Assembly (NCBI GenBank): GCA_014381035.1
Contig: JACMIS010000533.1
Span: 1 to 5,134, forward strand
DNA from: Armatimonadota bacterium
Lineage (GTDB): Bacteria > Armatimonadota > Armatimonadia > Armatimonadales > Armatimonadaceae
DNA length: 5,134 nucleotides
Direction: 5' to 3'
Shown: positions 1-5,134 of the stretch, one piece after another
Layout of the letters: the number at the start of each line of letters is the position of its first letter
How positions within the stretch are numbered: position 1 is the first letter of the stretch
Notes under the pieces: generated by a model
The model's database searches: none
The model's input: only the letters and a program-made list of their open reading frames with translations
What the model was told of the DNA's origin: nothing
Program-made: the position numbers and the translations under genes

Positions 1-315
1 CGGGTCGGCGAGCAGGGATTGGAGCGGGTCGATGGTCGGGAGCGGTTCGAGGTTGATCAAACCCGCGCCGAGCGAGCGGCGCGTCGTGCCGCGCGAACCG
101 CGCCGGGAGCCGGAGGAACCGGTGCGCCCGGAACCCGCCGTACCGAAACTGCCGCGCCCGGAAAGGGACGCGCTGGCGCGGGCAGACACGGCACCGCCGA
201 CCTTCGCCGACGTGGTAATGCCAGCCGCGGGTGCCGCACCGACCGGGGCACGCCCGCAGGTATCGCAATAGCCGTCCTGGATCGTTCCGCCGCAACCAGA
301 TCGCTGACAGTTCAT
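1..315 (-). CDS. PknG-like serine/threonine protein kinase, N-terminal part (runs off the left edge)
   Basis: Partial gene: 105 codons from ATG at 315 with no stop before position 1, so the kinase domain itself is not in the window. Residues 1-24 carry four cysteines (C3, C8, C17, C20), with GYCDTCG at 15-21, a zinc-ribbon-like pattern. Residues 44-81 are a Ser/Gly/Arg/Thr-rich, probably disordered linker. Residues 82-105 read LGAGLINLEPLPTIDPLQSL then LADP. From memory this aligns closely with the M. tuberculosis PknG segment LGGGLVEIPRVPDIDPLEAL, just before its rubredoxin-like domain and kinase fold. PknG proteins are soluble kinases of about 700 residues with C-terminal TPRs; mycobacterial PknG controls glutamate metabolism and 2-oxoglutarate flux. 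The ATG overlaps the upstream gene's stop by 4 nt (ATGA), implying coupling. The assignment rests only on this N-terminus, but the match is specific. Confidence 0.85.
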   Translation of the reverse strand, partial: MNCQRSGCGGTIQDGYCDTCGRAPVGAAPAAGITTSAKVGGAVSARASASLSGRGSFGTAGSGRTGSSGSRRGSRGTTRRSLGAGLINLEPLPTIDPLQSLLADP

Positions 316-1541
316 TTCTTTTGAATTCTCCCCGTAGTTTCGCGGCGCAACCGCTCCTCGCACGCCTCGATCAGTTTCGTCGTCCGCTCCGCCGGTAGGC
401 GCGGTTCGTCAAGCAAGGTGCGGGCTTGAAGCAACAGCCGTTCTAACGTAACATCCGTGCTACCCGTCATCCGCATCCGGGCGAGCAGAACGGCGTGTCG
501 TCCTTGCAACTCCGACGGCAGATCGAGCAGGGATTGGTTTGCTTTCTGGGCGTCTGCAAGCGCGGCTTGCGTTGTTTTCGCCGTTTCCAACCAGCGGTGC
601 AGACCGACCGAAACGGCTTGCCATCGCTTCTCGTGCGCCGATCCTTCCAGAGAGACCAGCCATTCCTCCAACTGCCGCAAACGCGCGGTGCCCACGCCGG
701 GTTGCGGCAACGCCGACGAATCCAACACCTCCTGACACGCGGCATGAGAGCAGATCACCGCCGCTTCCTGCTCCGCTATTTCTGTCAGGAACCGCCGCGC
801 CGCGAGCAGATCGCCGCCGACGGCCTCCCGTTCGCGCCGGTCTGTCTCCACAGCGGTTCGGGCGGCGGATAGTAGCGCGGACATGTCTCGGTCCGCGGTT
901 CCGGTGATCCCGAGTGGGTCGCTCGCGACGCGCCGCCCCAGTTCCTCGATTTTCCGACGCGCTTCGATGAGTTGCGGCGGGGGGGACAGACCGAGTGTGA
1001 CACATTGCTGACTGAGTGTGGCTTCCTTGCTATGCAGCGCGTCCTGGATCGGCTCCCACCGCTCCCACGCCGCCTCGACCGACAACACGGCGTCGCGGGC
1101 GGTGGCGAACGCGTCCGTCATCGCCATCAGTAGCCGCTCCGGCGTGATCGCCCGCGTGTTCGCGGCGGACGAAAGCAGGTTGCGCTCGGCGAGCGGGGTT
1201 TTCAATTCGGGGAGCGGAATAGACGCCCCGGTGAGCAGGTGTTCTATCTCCGCCAGCGTTTCGCTGTACCGCCAGAGACGATTTATCGTCCGGCGTGTGC
1301 GACTCGCCCGCTCGACCACCTCGCTGATCGTCCCGATCTGACCGAACAGGTCCCGCATCGCGACCAAGGCGGGGAGGACACGCGCCGCAGTGACGCCCGC
1401 GAGCGGTTGCACGGAAAAGCCGTCCCGCCCATCGATCCGCTTCATCGCCAGCGTGTCGTCTAGGGCGAGCAGATTTTCCGTGGCGACCGCTATTTTGCGC
1501 CGCCAGTCCGCGATAAGGTTGTCGATCTGTTCCTGTGTCAC
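312..1541 (-). CDS. Hypothetical helical protein co-transcribed with the PknG-like kinase
   Basis: 409-residue protein of unknown function. I chose GTG at 1541 (residues MTQEQIDNLI) because AGAGAAG lies 9 nt upstream (1551-1557). The open frame does continue back to an ATG at 1754, but that adds 71 Arg/Gly-rich residues running through a strong hairpin, and that ATG sits inside a -10-like sequence. There is no signal peptide or membrane segment. The chain is charged, rich in Ala, Leu, Glu and Arg, and predicted by eye to be mostly alpha-helical (for example residues 188-204, 220-262, 286-300, 318-350), suggesting helical bundles or coiled coils. No catalytic motif is visible. The last 70 residues (SELQGRHAVLLARMR, later RTLLDEP) faintly recall the C-terminus of helical proteins that I remember beside actinobacterial PknG genes; this is weak. 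The 4-nt overlap with the kinase suggests a partner, scaffold or substrate role, by inference only. Confidence 0.8.
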   Translation of the reverse strand: MTQEQIDNLIADWRRKIAVATENLLALDDTLAMKRIDGRDGFSVQPLAGVTAARVLPALVAMRDLFGQIGTISEVVERASRTRRTINRLWRYSETLAEIEHLLTGASIPLPELKTPLAERNLLSSAANTRAITPERLLMAMTDAFATARDAVLSVEAAWERWEPIQDALHSKEATLSQQCVTLGLSPPPQLIEARRKIEELGRRVASDPLGITGTADRDMSALLSAARTAVETDRREREAVGGDLLAARRFLTEIAEQEAAVICSHAACQEVLDSSALPQPGVGTARLRQLEEWLVSLEGSAHEKRWQAVSVGLHRWLETAKTTQAALADAQKANQSLLDLPSELQGRHAVLLARMRMTGSTDVTLERLLLQARTLLDEPRLPAERTTKLIEACEERLRRETTGRIQKK

Positions 1542-1566
1542 TGATGATAACTTCTCTAAAACCCGC

Positions 1567-1635
1567 AAAAAGAAAAGGTCGGAGAGGAAGGGCGGGACGG
1601 AAAATCCGTCACCAAACCCATCCCTCTCCGACCTT
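1567..1635 (-). terminator. Terminator-like hairpin with T-tract in the leader of the kinase unit
   Basis: Positions 1575-1587 and 1623-1635 form a perfect 13-bp inverted repeat (AAGGTCGGAGAGG with its complement). The 35-nt loop contains its own 6-bp hairpin, GACGGA-AAA-TCCGTC at 1596-1610. Read on the minus strand, the outer stem is followed by TTTTCTTTTT (1576 down to 1567, overlapping the base of the stem), as in an intrinsic terminator. On the + strand the stem is followed by CCCCGCG, so the signal is directional. The loop is larger than in a classical terminator. It lies 25 nt before the GTG at 1541, so it would act as an attenuator or end a short RNA. A short mobile inverted-repeat element is the main alternative. 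Confidence 0.55.
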
Positions 1636-1645
1636 CCCCGCGACC

Positions 1646-1670
1646 GGGCTACCGGGCAGCCCTTGCTGCC
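1646..1670 (-). promoter_or_regulatory. Two mutually exclusive small hairpins in the leader
   Basis: GGGCT (1646-1650) can pair with AGCCC (1658-1662), or GGCAGC (1655-1660) can pair with GCTGCC (1665-1670) across a CCTT loop. The two stems share bases 1658-1660, so only one can form at a time. They lie upstream of the terminator-like hairpin on the minus-strand transcript. Such arrangements occur in attenuators, but short GC-rich stems are also common by chance in DNA of this composition. Confidence 0.25.
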
Positions 1671-1749
1671 GCGTTTCCCGTCCGCCAAGACAATCGAACA
1701 AAAATGTACGGCGTGAGAAGCGTCGTTCTCTCCCACTACCGGTGCTCTT

Positions 1750-1758
1750 ATCATACCA
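1750..1758 (-). promoter_or_regulatory. Candidate extended -10 promoter for the kinase unit
   Basis: On the minus strand the sequence is TGGTATGAT: a TGn extension followed by TATGAT, a 5-of-6 match to TATAAT, within a locally AT-rich patch. No clear -35 is seen at the usual distance, which is tolerable for an extended -10 promoter. Transcription would start near 1743 and give a leader of about 200 nt ahead of the GTG at 1541. Confidence 0.4.
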
Positions 1759-1833
1759 TAATTTGTTCTCGCGGTCGTCTTTCTTAAGCGCGGAAATACA
1801 CCGCTCCTGCCGCCGACGCCCCTGCGGACGCCG

Positions 1834-1842
1834 TGATATAAC
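1834..1842 (+). promoter_or_regulatory. Candidate extended -10 promoter for the DUF2254 gene
   Basis: TGATATAAC reads as TGn plus TATAAC, matching five of six -10 positions but lacking the usually important last T. A -35 is not apparent. A start near 1849 would leave a leader of about 19 nt containing the GAGG ribosome-binding site at 1854-1857. Confidence 0.35.
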
Positions 1843-1867
1843 GTATTTCGCTTGAGGATTTACCACT

Positions 1868-3190
1868 GTGAACAACCGCCTCCGCGTGTATTTGCGCCAT
1901 GTCACCTATAATCTGCGGGGCGGCTTTCTGATTCGCCCGCTGGTGATCGCCCTCACGCTCGGACTGCTCGGCGCGGTTTTCTCGGCACTGGAGGAGTCGT
2001 TCCCGATGCTCGGGTCCTGGGTGCCCGACTTTCTGTTTCCGTCCCATTCCGATCCGCAGGTGGCGCAGGTCATTCTGGGATGTATCGCGGGTTCGATGAT
2101 GACGGTCGTGTCTATTGTGTTCGCGATCCTTCTGATGACGCTGACCCTGGCATCCAACCAGTTCTCGCCGCGCATCATCGTGAACTTCGCGCGGGACCGG
2201 GTGACCCAGCAGACGCTCGGCATCTTCCTCGGCACATTCGCGTACTGCCTCGGGGCACTCCCCGCCGCCCGCTCCGTGCCGACGCCCTTCTCGCCGGTCG
2301 CCACGGTTCTCGGGGCGATGCTGCTCGCACTCGCCTGTATCGCGTGGTTGCTGTTCTTCATCCACCACATTTCCCAGGCGATCAGCGTCAACTATATCGT
2401 GGACAACATCGCGCGAGATACGGAGGGGGTGATCGACGAGATCATGCCCGCCCCGCTCCGACGTAACCGCATGCCAGCGATACCGTTGCCGGACCCAACG
2501 GCGCGTGAAGCGGCAATTCTGAACGAGATTTCCGGGTACGTCCGGTTCATCGACGGCGCACGGCTGATCGCGCTGGCGAAGCATTACGGCATCGCGGTCC
2601 GGGTCGTGCGCCGGGTGGGGCATTTCGTGCCCGCTGGGGTCCCGCTTCTGTTCGTTTCCAAAGGGGAGCGGGTGTCGCCCGAGATGAACGCGGACCTTTT
2701 ACAAACGTTCGATCTCGGCCCCACCCGGACGCTGGAGCAGGACGTGGAGTTCGGGATTTTGCAGATCGTGGACATCGCGCTGAAAGCGATCTCGCCCGCG
2801 ATCAACGACCCCTCCACGGCGATCAGTTGCGTGGATCAACTCAGCCGGATACTGATCCGCTTTGCATCGCGCGAGCCGGTCGCGGCGCGGTTCTATGACC
2901 CGCCCGGTGTTCTGCGGGTGTACATCCCCTGGCCCGACTTCGACCGTCTGGTCGAATCCGCCTTCGAACAGATCCGTTTGTACGCGAAAACGGATGTGGC
3001 GGTGAGCCTGCGGATGTTGCGTGCCCTCAGCGATATTACCGGGACCACCACCGTCCCGGAGTTTCGCCAGACCCTACTTGACCGGGGCAGGCGGATCGTC
3101 GCCGGGTGCGCGGAGAAATTAGGCGACGACGAAATGAACGAACTCCGCGCCCGTCTCGCCTCACTCGAAGCATTGCCTACCCCGCAGTAA
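1868..3190 (+). CDS. DUF2254 family integral membrane protein
   Basis: 440-residue protein starting at GTG 1868, with GAGGA at 1854-1858 as the ribosome-binding site 9-10 nt upstream. The N-terminal half has about four membrane segments: residues 20-41, 70-95, 112-132 and 145-168. Family-typical features are NQFSPRII (98-105) after segment 2, FIHHISQAI (164-172) at the end of segment 4, GHFVPAGVPL (251-260), and the strongest block, FGILQIVDIALKAISPAINDP (295-315). The soluble C-terminal half presumably lies in the cytoplasm. DUF2254 proteins are widespread in bacteria with no established function. The length is normal and the frame intact. The gene ends with tandem TAA TAA stops and appears monocistronic, 65 bp ahead of the IclR gene. 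Family assignment is from remembered motifs; the role is unknown. Confidence 0.9.
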   Translation: MNNRLRVYLRHVTYNLRGGFLIRPLVIALTLGLLGAVFSALEESFPMLGSWVPDFLFPSHSDPQVAQVILGCIAGSMMTVVSIVFAILLMTLTLASNQFSPRIIVNFARDRVTQQTLGIFLGTFAYCLGALPAARSVPTPFSPVATVLGAMLLALACIAWLLFFIHHISQAISVNYIVDNIARDTEGVIDEIMPAPLRRNRMPAIPLPDPTAREAAILNEISGYVRFIDGARLIALAKHYGIAVRVVRRVGHFVPAGVPLLFVSKGERVSPEMNADLLQTFDLGPTRTLEQDVEFGILQIVDIALKAISPAINDPSTAISCVDQLSRILIRFASREPVAARFYDPPGVLRVYIPWPDFDRLVESAFEQIRLYAKTDVAVSLRMLRALSDITGTTTVPEFRQTLLDRGRRIVAGCAEKLGDDEMNELRARLASLEALPTPQ

Positions 3191-3204
3191 TAACCCGCGC
3201 TGTT

Positions 3205-3220
3205 AGACGCGTGAGCGTCT
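3205..3220. promoter_or_regulatory. 6-bp inverted repeat AGACGC-GTGA-GCGTCT
   Basis: A perfect 6+4+6 palindrome lies 15 nt after the DUF2254 stop and 36 nt before the IclR start. No T-tract follows, so it is a poor intrinsic terminator. It abuts the candidate -35 of the IclR promoter (TTGCGC, 3220-3225), so it could instead be a regulator binding site. A weak outer GCGC/GCGC pairing (3197-3200 with 3222-3225) could extend the hairpin. Confidence 0.35.
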
Positions 3221-3248
3221 TGCGCCACCATCCAATCAATGTTACAAT
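3220..3248 (+). promoter_or_regulatory. Candidate promoter of the IclR-cupin-oxidoreductase operon
   Basis: TTGCGC (3220-3225) and TACAAT (3243-3248) are separated by exactly 17 bp. The -10 matches five of six consensus bases; the -35 matches only its TTG. Transcription would begin about 7 nt downstream, at 3255-3256, which is the A of the IclR start codon, implying a leaderless message. A second TACAAT at 3252-3257 is less useful, because no in-frame start codon follows it before the DNA-binding domain. Confidence 0.45.
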
Positions 3249-3256
3249 TTGTACAA
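3249..3256. promoter_or_regulatory. Palindrome TTGTACAA overlapping the IclR start: possible operator
   Basis: An 8-bp perfect palindrome lies between the -10 hexamer and the start codon, with its last A being the A of the ATG. IclR-family repressors commonly bind short palindromes in their own promoters, so this site is well placed for autorepression. It is short and shows no extended symmetry. Confidence 0.3.
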
Positions 3257-4080
3257 TGTCGCAGGATAGGAATAATAGTTCCATATATGATACAAGTCGT
3301 ACGGCGGACCGGGTCCTCGACATCTTCGAATATTTAGAGCGGTTCGACGCGCCCCAGACGGTGACACAGATCGCCGAACAACTCAGTCTGCCGAAAGCGA
3401 CCGCGTTCCGGTTGGTCACCGCGCTTCGGGAGCGCGGCTATCTGGCGCAGGATCGCCCGCGCGGGGGGTACCGGTTGGGGGCACGACTGCTACGGCTTGC
3501 GGTCGGGGCGCGGCGGCAGATCGGCGTCGCGCGGGTGGCACCGCCGATTTTGCGGCGACTCGCGCAGGAAACCGGCGAGTCGTGCCAGGCTTCGGTGCGC
3601 GAGGGTGGGTACGCACTGTGTGTCGCCCGCGAAGCCGCGCCGGACCAGAAACAGTGGTCGCTGACCGGCGACGTCGGCACGATCTTCCCGCTCCATGCCA
3701 CGGCGGTCGGCAAGATTTTACTCGCGCACACCCCGGACGCGGATCGCCGGGCGTATCTCGCGGCACCGCTCGCCGCCAGCACCCCGCACACCGTCACTGA
3801 CCCGGACGCCTTCGAGCCGATATTACGCGAGGTCCGCGAACGGGGATACGCCCGCGACGACGAGGAGTTTCGCGTCGGGCTTTCCGCCGTCGCCGCGCCG
3901 GTATCGGGCGCGGACGGCGGCGTGGTCGCCGCCGTCGGCGTCACCCTGCTCCGGCAATCCAAACTGGCAGGCGACAAAACCGTCGCCCGCATCGTCCCCG
4001 CGCTTCTCGAAGCGGCGCGGGAACTATCGGCGGAACTCGGCGCGCCCGCTGTTCCGCCATCGGGAGGAAACCATCCATGA
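3256..4080 (+). CDS. IclR family transcriptional regulator
   Basis: 274-residue protein; IclR family members are usually about 250. Residues 14-75 form the N-terminal winged helix-turn-helix: ADRVLDIFEYLE, then TVTQIAEQLSLPKATAFRLV (the recognition helix region), then LRERGYLAQ and GGYRLG on the wing. The remainder is the effector-binding (GAF-like) domain, with ILRRLAQETGESCQASVREG, HATAVGKILLA (a hallmark), RERGYARDDEEFRVGLSAVAAPV (a hallmark) and a final VGVTLL strand. I chose ATG 3256 over upstream codons: the frame is open back to 3106, but that extension would read through the end of the DUF2254 gene. No Shine-Dalgarno precedes this ATG. The gene overlaps the cupin by 4 nt, so it probably regulates its own operon; the effector, likely a small metabolite of the pathway, cannot be read from the sequence. 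Confidence 0.93.
   Translation: MSQDRNNSSIYDTSRTADRVLDIFEYLERFDAPQTVTQIAEQLSLPKATAFRLVTALRERGYLAQDRPRGGYRLGARLLRLAVGARRQIGVARVAPPILRRLAQETGESCQASVREGGYALCVAREAAPDQKQWSLTGDVGTIFPLHATAVGKILLAHTPDADRRAYLAAPLAASTPHTVTDPDAFEPILREVRERGYARDDEEFRVGLSAVAAPVSGADGGVVAAVGVTLLRQSKLAGDKTVARIVPALLEAARELSAELGAPAVPPSGGNHP
4062..4068 (+). promoter_or_regulatory. Strong Shine-Dalgarno GGGAGGA for the cupin gene
   Basis: GGGAGGA ends 8 nt before the ATG at 4077, inside the last codons of the IclR gene. It fixes the cupin start and contrasts with the absence of any such site before the IclR ATG. Confidence 0.75.
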
Positions 4081-4550
4081 TTATCACGGATTTGCAGCAG
4101 ATCGAAGGGCGTGTTTACCCGGCGCGGCGACGTACCCAGAACATCGTCGGGGGCGTGGCTCCCATACAGGCGACCGCGTTCGCGCTCGGACATGTGACGC
4201 TGGAGCCGCGCGGCGGGCAGGTGCCGTGGCATAACCAGGAGCAGGAAGAGGTATACGTCATTCTCGACGGCACGGCGGAAATGTGCCTGGGCGAGGAGCG
4301 GCAGACACTGACCACCGGGCAAACGGTCTTCATCCCGCCCGGCGTCTTCCACCAACTCACCAACATCGGCGATACCCCGCTCCGCATGCTTTACGCCTAC
4401 GGTCCGGCGGGGGATGTCGCGCACTGGCGGCAGGAATTGTCCGGGACGCTCCCGAAGGCGGGGGAGGACGCCCCGCCCCTGCCCATTGGAGCACGACCGC
4501 AACACACCGAAACCACACCATCCCGACCTTTCACCGAGGAAACCCTATGA
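4077..4550 (+). CDS. Single-domain cupin protein
   Basis: 157-residue small beta-barrel protein. Cupin motif 1 runs from G46 to G65: H52, then Q54 where the consensus has the second histidine, E58, and G65 (PWHNQEQEEVYVILDG). Motif 2 runs from G81 to N96: GQTVFIPPGVFHQLTN with P88, G89, H92 and N96 in consensus positions. Thus three of the four usual metal ligands (H52, E58, H92) are present and one is Gln. Cupins of this size are metal-binding sugar-acid isomerases, small dioxygenases or sensors. After residue 125 the tail is Pro-rich and probably flexible. The gene overlaps IclR upstream and the oxidoreductase downstream by 4 nt each (ATGA). The context points to a carbohydrate-type catabolic pathway; the exact reaction is unknown. 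Confidence 0.88.
   Translation: MIITDLQQIEGRVYPARRRTQNIVGGVAPIQATAFALGHVTLEPRGGQVPWHNQEQEEVYVILDGTAEMCLGEERQTLTTGQTVFIPPGVFHQLTNIGDTPLRMLYAYGPAGDVAHWRQELSGTLPKAGEDAPPLPIGARPQHTETTPSRPFTEETL
4536..4540 (+). promoter_or_regulatory. Shine-Dalgarno GAGGA for the oxidoreductase gene
   Basis: GAGGA lies 6 nt before the ATG at 4547, inside the final cupin codons, and supports that start over the later in-frame ATG at 4574. Confidence 0.7.
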
Positions 4551-5134
4551 AAACACGAAAAATCGGCATCATCATGAACGGCGTCACCGGGCGCATGGGG
4601 ACCAACCAGCACCTTCTACGCTCCGTTGCGGCGATTGTCCAGGCAGGAGGTATGCCGCTGTCTGACGGCGAAACGCTGATCCCCGATCCGGTTCTCGTCG
4701 GGCGTAACGCCGCGAAATTGGAAGCACTGGCGAATCGGTCAGGCATCAACGCCCGGTTTTCCACCGATCTGGATGCCGTTTTAGACGATCCCTACAACGA
4801 AATCTACTTCGACGCGCAACTGACGCAACTGCGTGCCCCGGCGGTCAAAAAAGCGATTCAGGCGGGAAAACATATCTACTGCGAGAAGCCGAGCGGAACG
4901 ACGACCGCCGAAGCTTACGAGCTGTACACTCTGGCGAAAACGGCGGGCGTCAAACAGGGCGTGGTGCAGGACAAACTGTTCCTGCCCGGTCTGGTCAAAC
5001 TGAACTGGCTGATCGAGTCCGGGTTTTTCGGCGAGATCCTGTCGGTGCGCGGCGAGTTCGGTTACTGGGTGTTTACCGGGCATGACCAGATCCCCGTACA
5101 GCGTCCGTCGTGGAACTATCGCAAGGAGGACGGC
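4547..5134 (+). CDS. Gfo/Idh/MocA family oxidoreductase, N-terminal part (runs off the right edge)
   Basis: Partial gene: the first 196 codons of a protein usually 350-400 residues long. The N-terminal Rossmann fold for NAD(P) begins with KIGIIMNGVTGRMGTNQHLL (residues 5-24); GVTGRMG (12-18) is the glycine-rich loop and resembles the GxTGRMG motif of dihydrodipicolinate reductase. The family signature EKP is at 113-115 (HIYCEKPSGTT), with K114 the expected catalytic or substrate-contact lysine. The C-terminal substrate domain begins near residue 140, with VVQDKLFLPGLVKL and GFFGEILSVRGEFGYWVF. Members oxidise or reduce sugars, inositols and their acids with a nicotinamide cofactor. An insert-like stretch, GGMPLSDGETLIPDP (34-48), also occurs in the remembered actinobacterial subgroup with this start. 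The substrate cannot be deduced. It overlaps the cupin stop by 4 nt and has its own ribosome-binding site. Confidence 0.92.
   Translation, partial: MKTRKIGIIMNGVTGRMGTNQHLLRSVAAIVQAGGMPLSDGETLIPDPVLVGRNAAKLEALANRSGINARFSTDLDAVLDDPYNEIYFDAQLTQLRAPAVKKAIQAGKHIYCEKPSGTTTAEAYELYTLAKTAGVKQGVVQDKLFLPGLVKLNWLIESGFFGEILSVRGEFGYWVFTGHDQIPVQRPSWNYRKEDG

Larger units (their letters stand above)
1542..1867. other. Divergent intergenic region, 326 bp, no gene seen
   Basis: This stretch separates the minus-strand kinase unit from the + strand DUF2254 gene. It holds two outward-facing extended -10 promoter candidates and a long, structured minus-strand leader, each listed separately. Frames crossing it are open on the minus strand (codons upstream of the 409-residue gene), but their composition and the internal hairpins argue against coding. 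I recognise no tRNA, known riboswitch or CRISPR repeat here. Confidence 0.7.

Noticed and set aside
19..324. Plus-strand open frame of 101 codons over the kinase N-terminus
   Set aside because: Arg/Ala/Gly-rich shadow; the minus strand encodes the PknG-specific segment in this stretch.
1715..1730. GAGAA/TTCTC hairpin as a separate regulatory element
   Set aside because: Only a 5-bp stem with a 6-nt loop, easily due to chance; kept only as part of the leader observation.
1542..1754. 71-residue N-terminal extension of the 409-residue protein from ATG 1754
   Set aside because: The extension is low-complexity and Arg/Gly-rich, crosses a 13-bp hairpin, and its ATG lies within a -10-like TATGAT. 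A GTG with a plausible ribosome-binding site follows at 1541.
1784..2623. Minus-strand open frame of 279 codons opposite the DUF2254 gene
   Set aside because: Composition is rich in His, Arg, Glu and Asp with no hydrophobic core, as expected for the antisense of a membrane protein gene.
3106..3255. 50-residue N-terminal extension of the IclR protein
   Set aside because: It overlaps the end of the DUF2254 gene in another frame and has an Arg-rich, non-family sequence; IclR proteins begin close to the helix-turn-helix.
3438..4505. Long minus-strand open frame of 355 codons opposite IclR and the cupin
   Set aside because: Both + strand proteins have unmistakable family motifs; the antisense translation is Arg/Ser/Pro-rich with no recognisable domain, typical of a GC-rich shadow frame.
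1..5134. CRISPR array, tRNA, insertion sequence or defence system
   Set aside because: No spaced direct repeats, no cloverleaf-like sequence ending in CCA and no transposase motifs were seen; all genes belong to ordinary regulatory, membrane or metabolic families.

Overview
This is a GC-rich bacterial window with two transcription units diverging from a 326-bp intergenic region (1542-1867), followed by a third unit on the + strand. The genes suggest a free-living, high-GC bacterium. The PknG-type kinase and the oxidoreductase resemble actinobacterial families, but GC looks moderate and T-ending and A-ending codons are fairly common. Another GC-rich Terrabacteria-type lineage, such as Armatimonadota or Chloroflexota, is at least as plausible. 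The taxonomic call is a low-confidence inference.

Left part, minus strand (1-1541). A 409-residue, mostly helical soluble protein of unknown function is followed, with a 4-nt ATGA overlap, by the first 105 codons of a PknG-like serine/threonine kinase. The kinase gene runs off the left edge. Its start shows a four-cysteine zinc-ribbon-like motif, a Ser/Gly/Arg-rich linker, and the conserved LGxGL...P.IDPL segment that precedes the rubredoxin and kinase domains of PknG.

Intergenic region 1542-1867. An extended -10 promoter candidate on the minus strand would give a leader of about 200 nt. That leader ends in a 13-bp perfect stem followed by a T-tract, about 25 nt before the GTG start of the 409-residue gene. 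This looks like an attenuator, a small-RNA terminator or a short inverted-repeat element. A second extended -10 candidate on the + strand serves the DUF2254 gene.

Middle, + strand (1868-3190). A single DUF2254 family membrane protein with four predicted N-terminal membrane segments and a cytoplasmic C-terminal domain.

Right part, + strand (3256-5134). An IclR-family regulator, a single-domain cupin and the first 196 codons of a Gfo/Idh/MocA oxidoreductase are linked by two ATGA overlaps, so they should be co-transcribed and translationally coupled. This looks like the front of a carbohydrate or sugar-acid catabolic operon controlled by its own first gene. The IclR start codon lies just downstream of a good -10 hexamer and inside an 8-bp palindrome, with no Shine-Dalgarno. 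This suggests a leaderless, autoregulated message.
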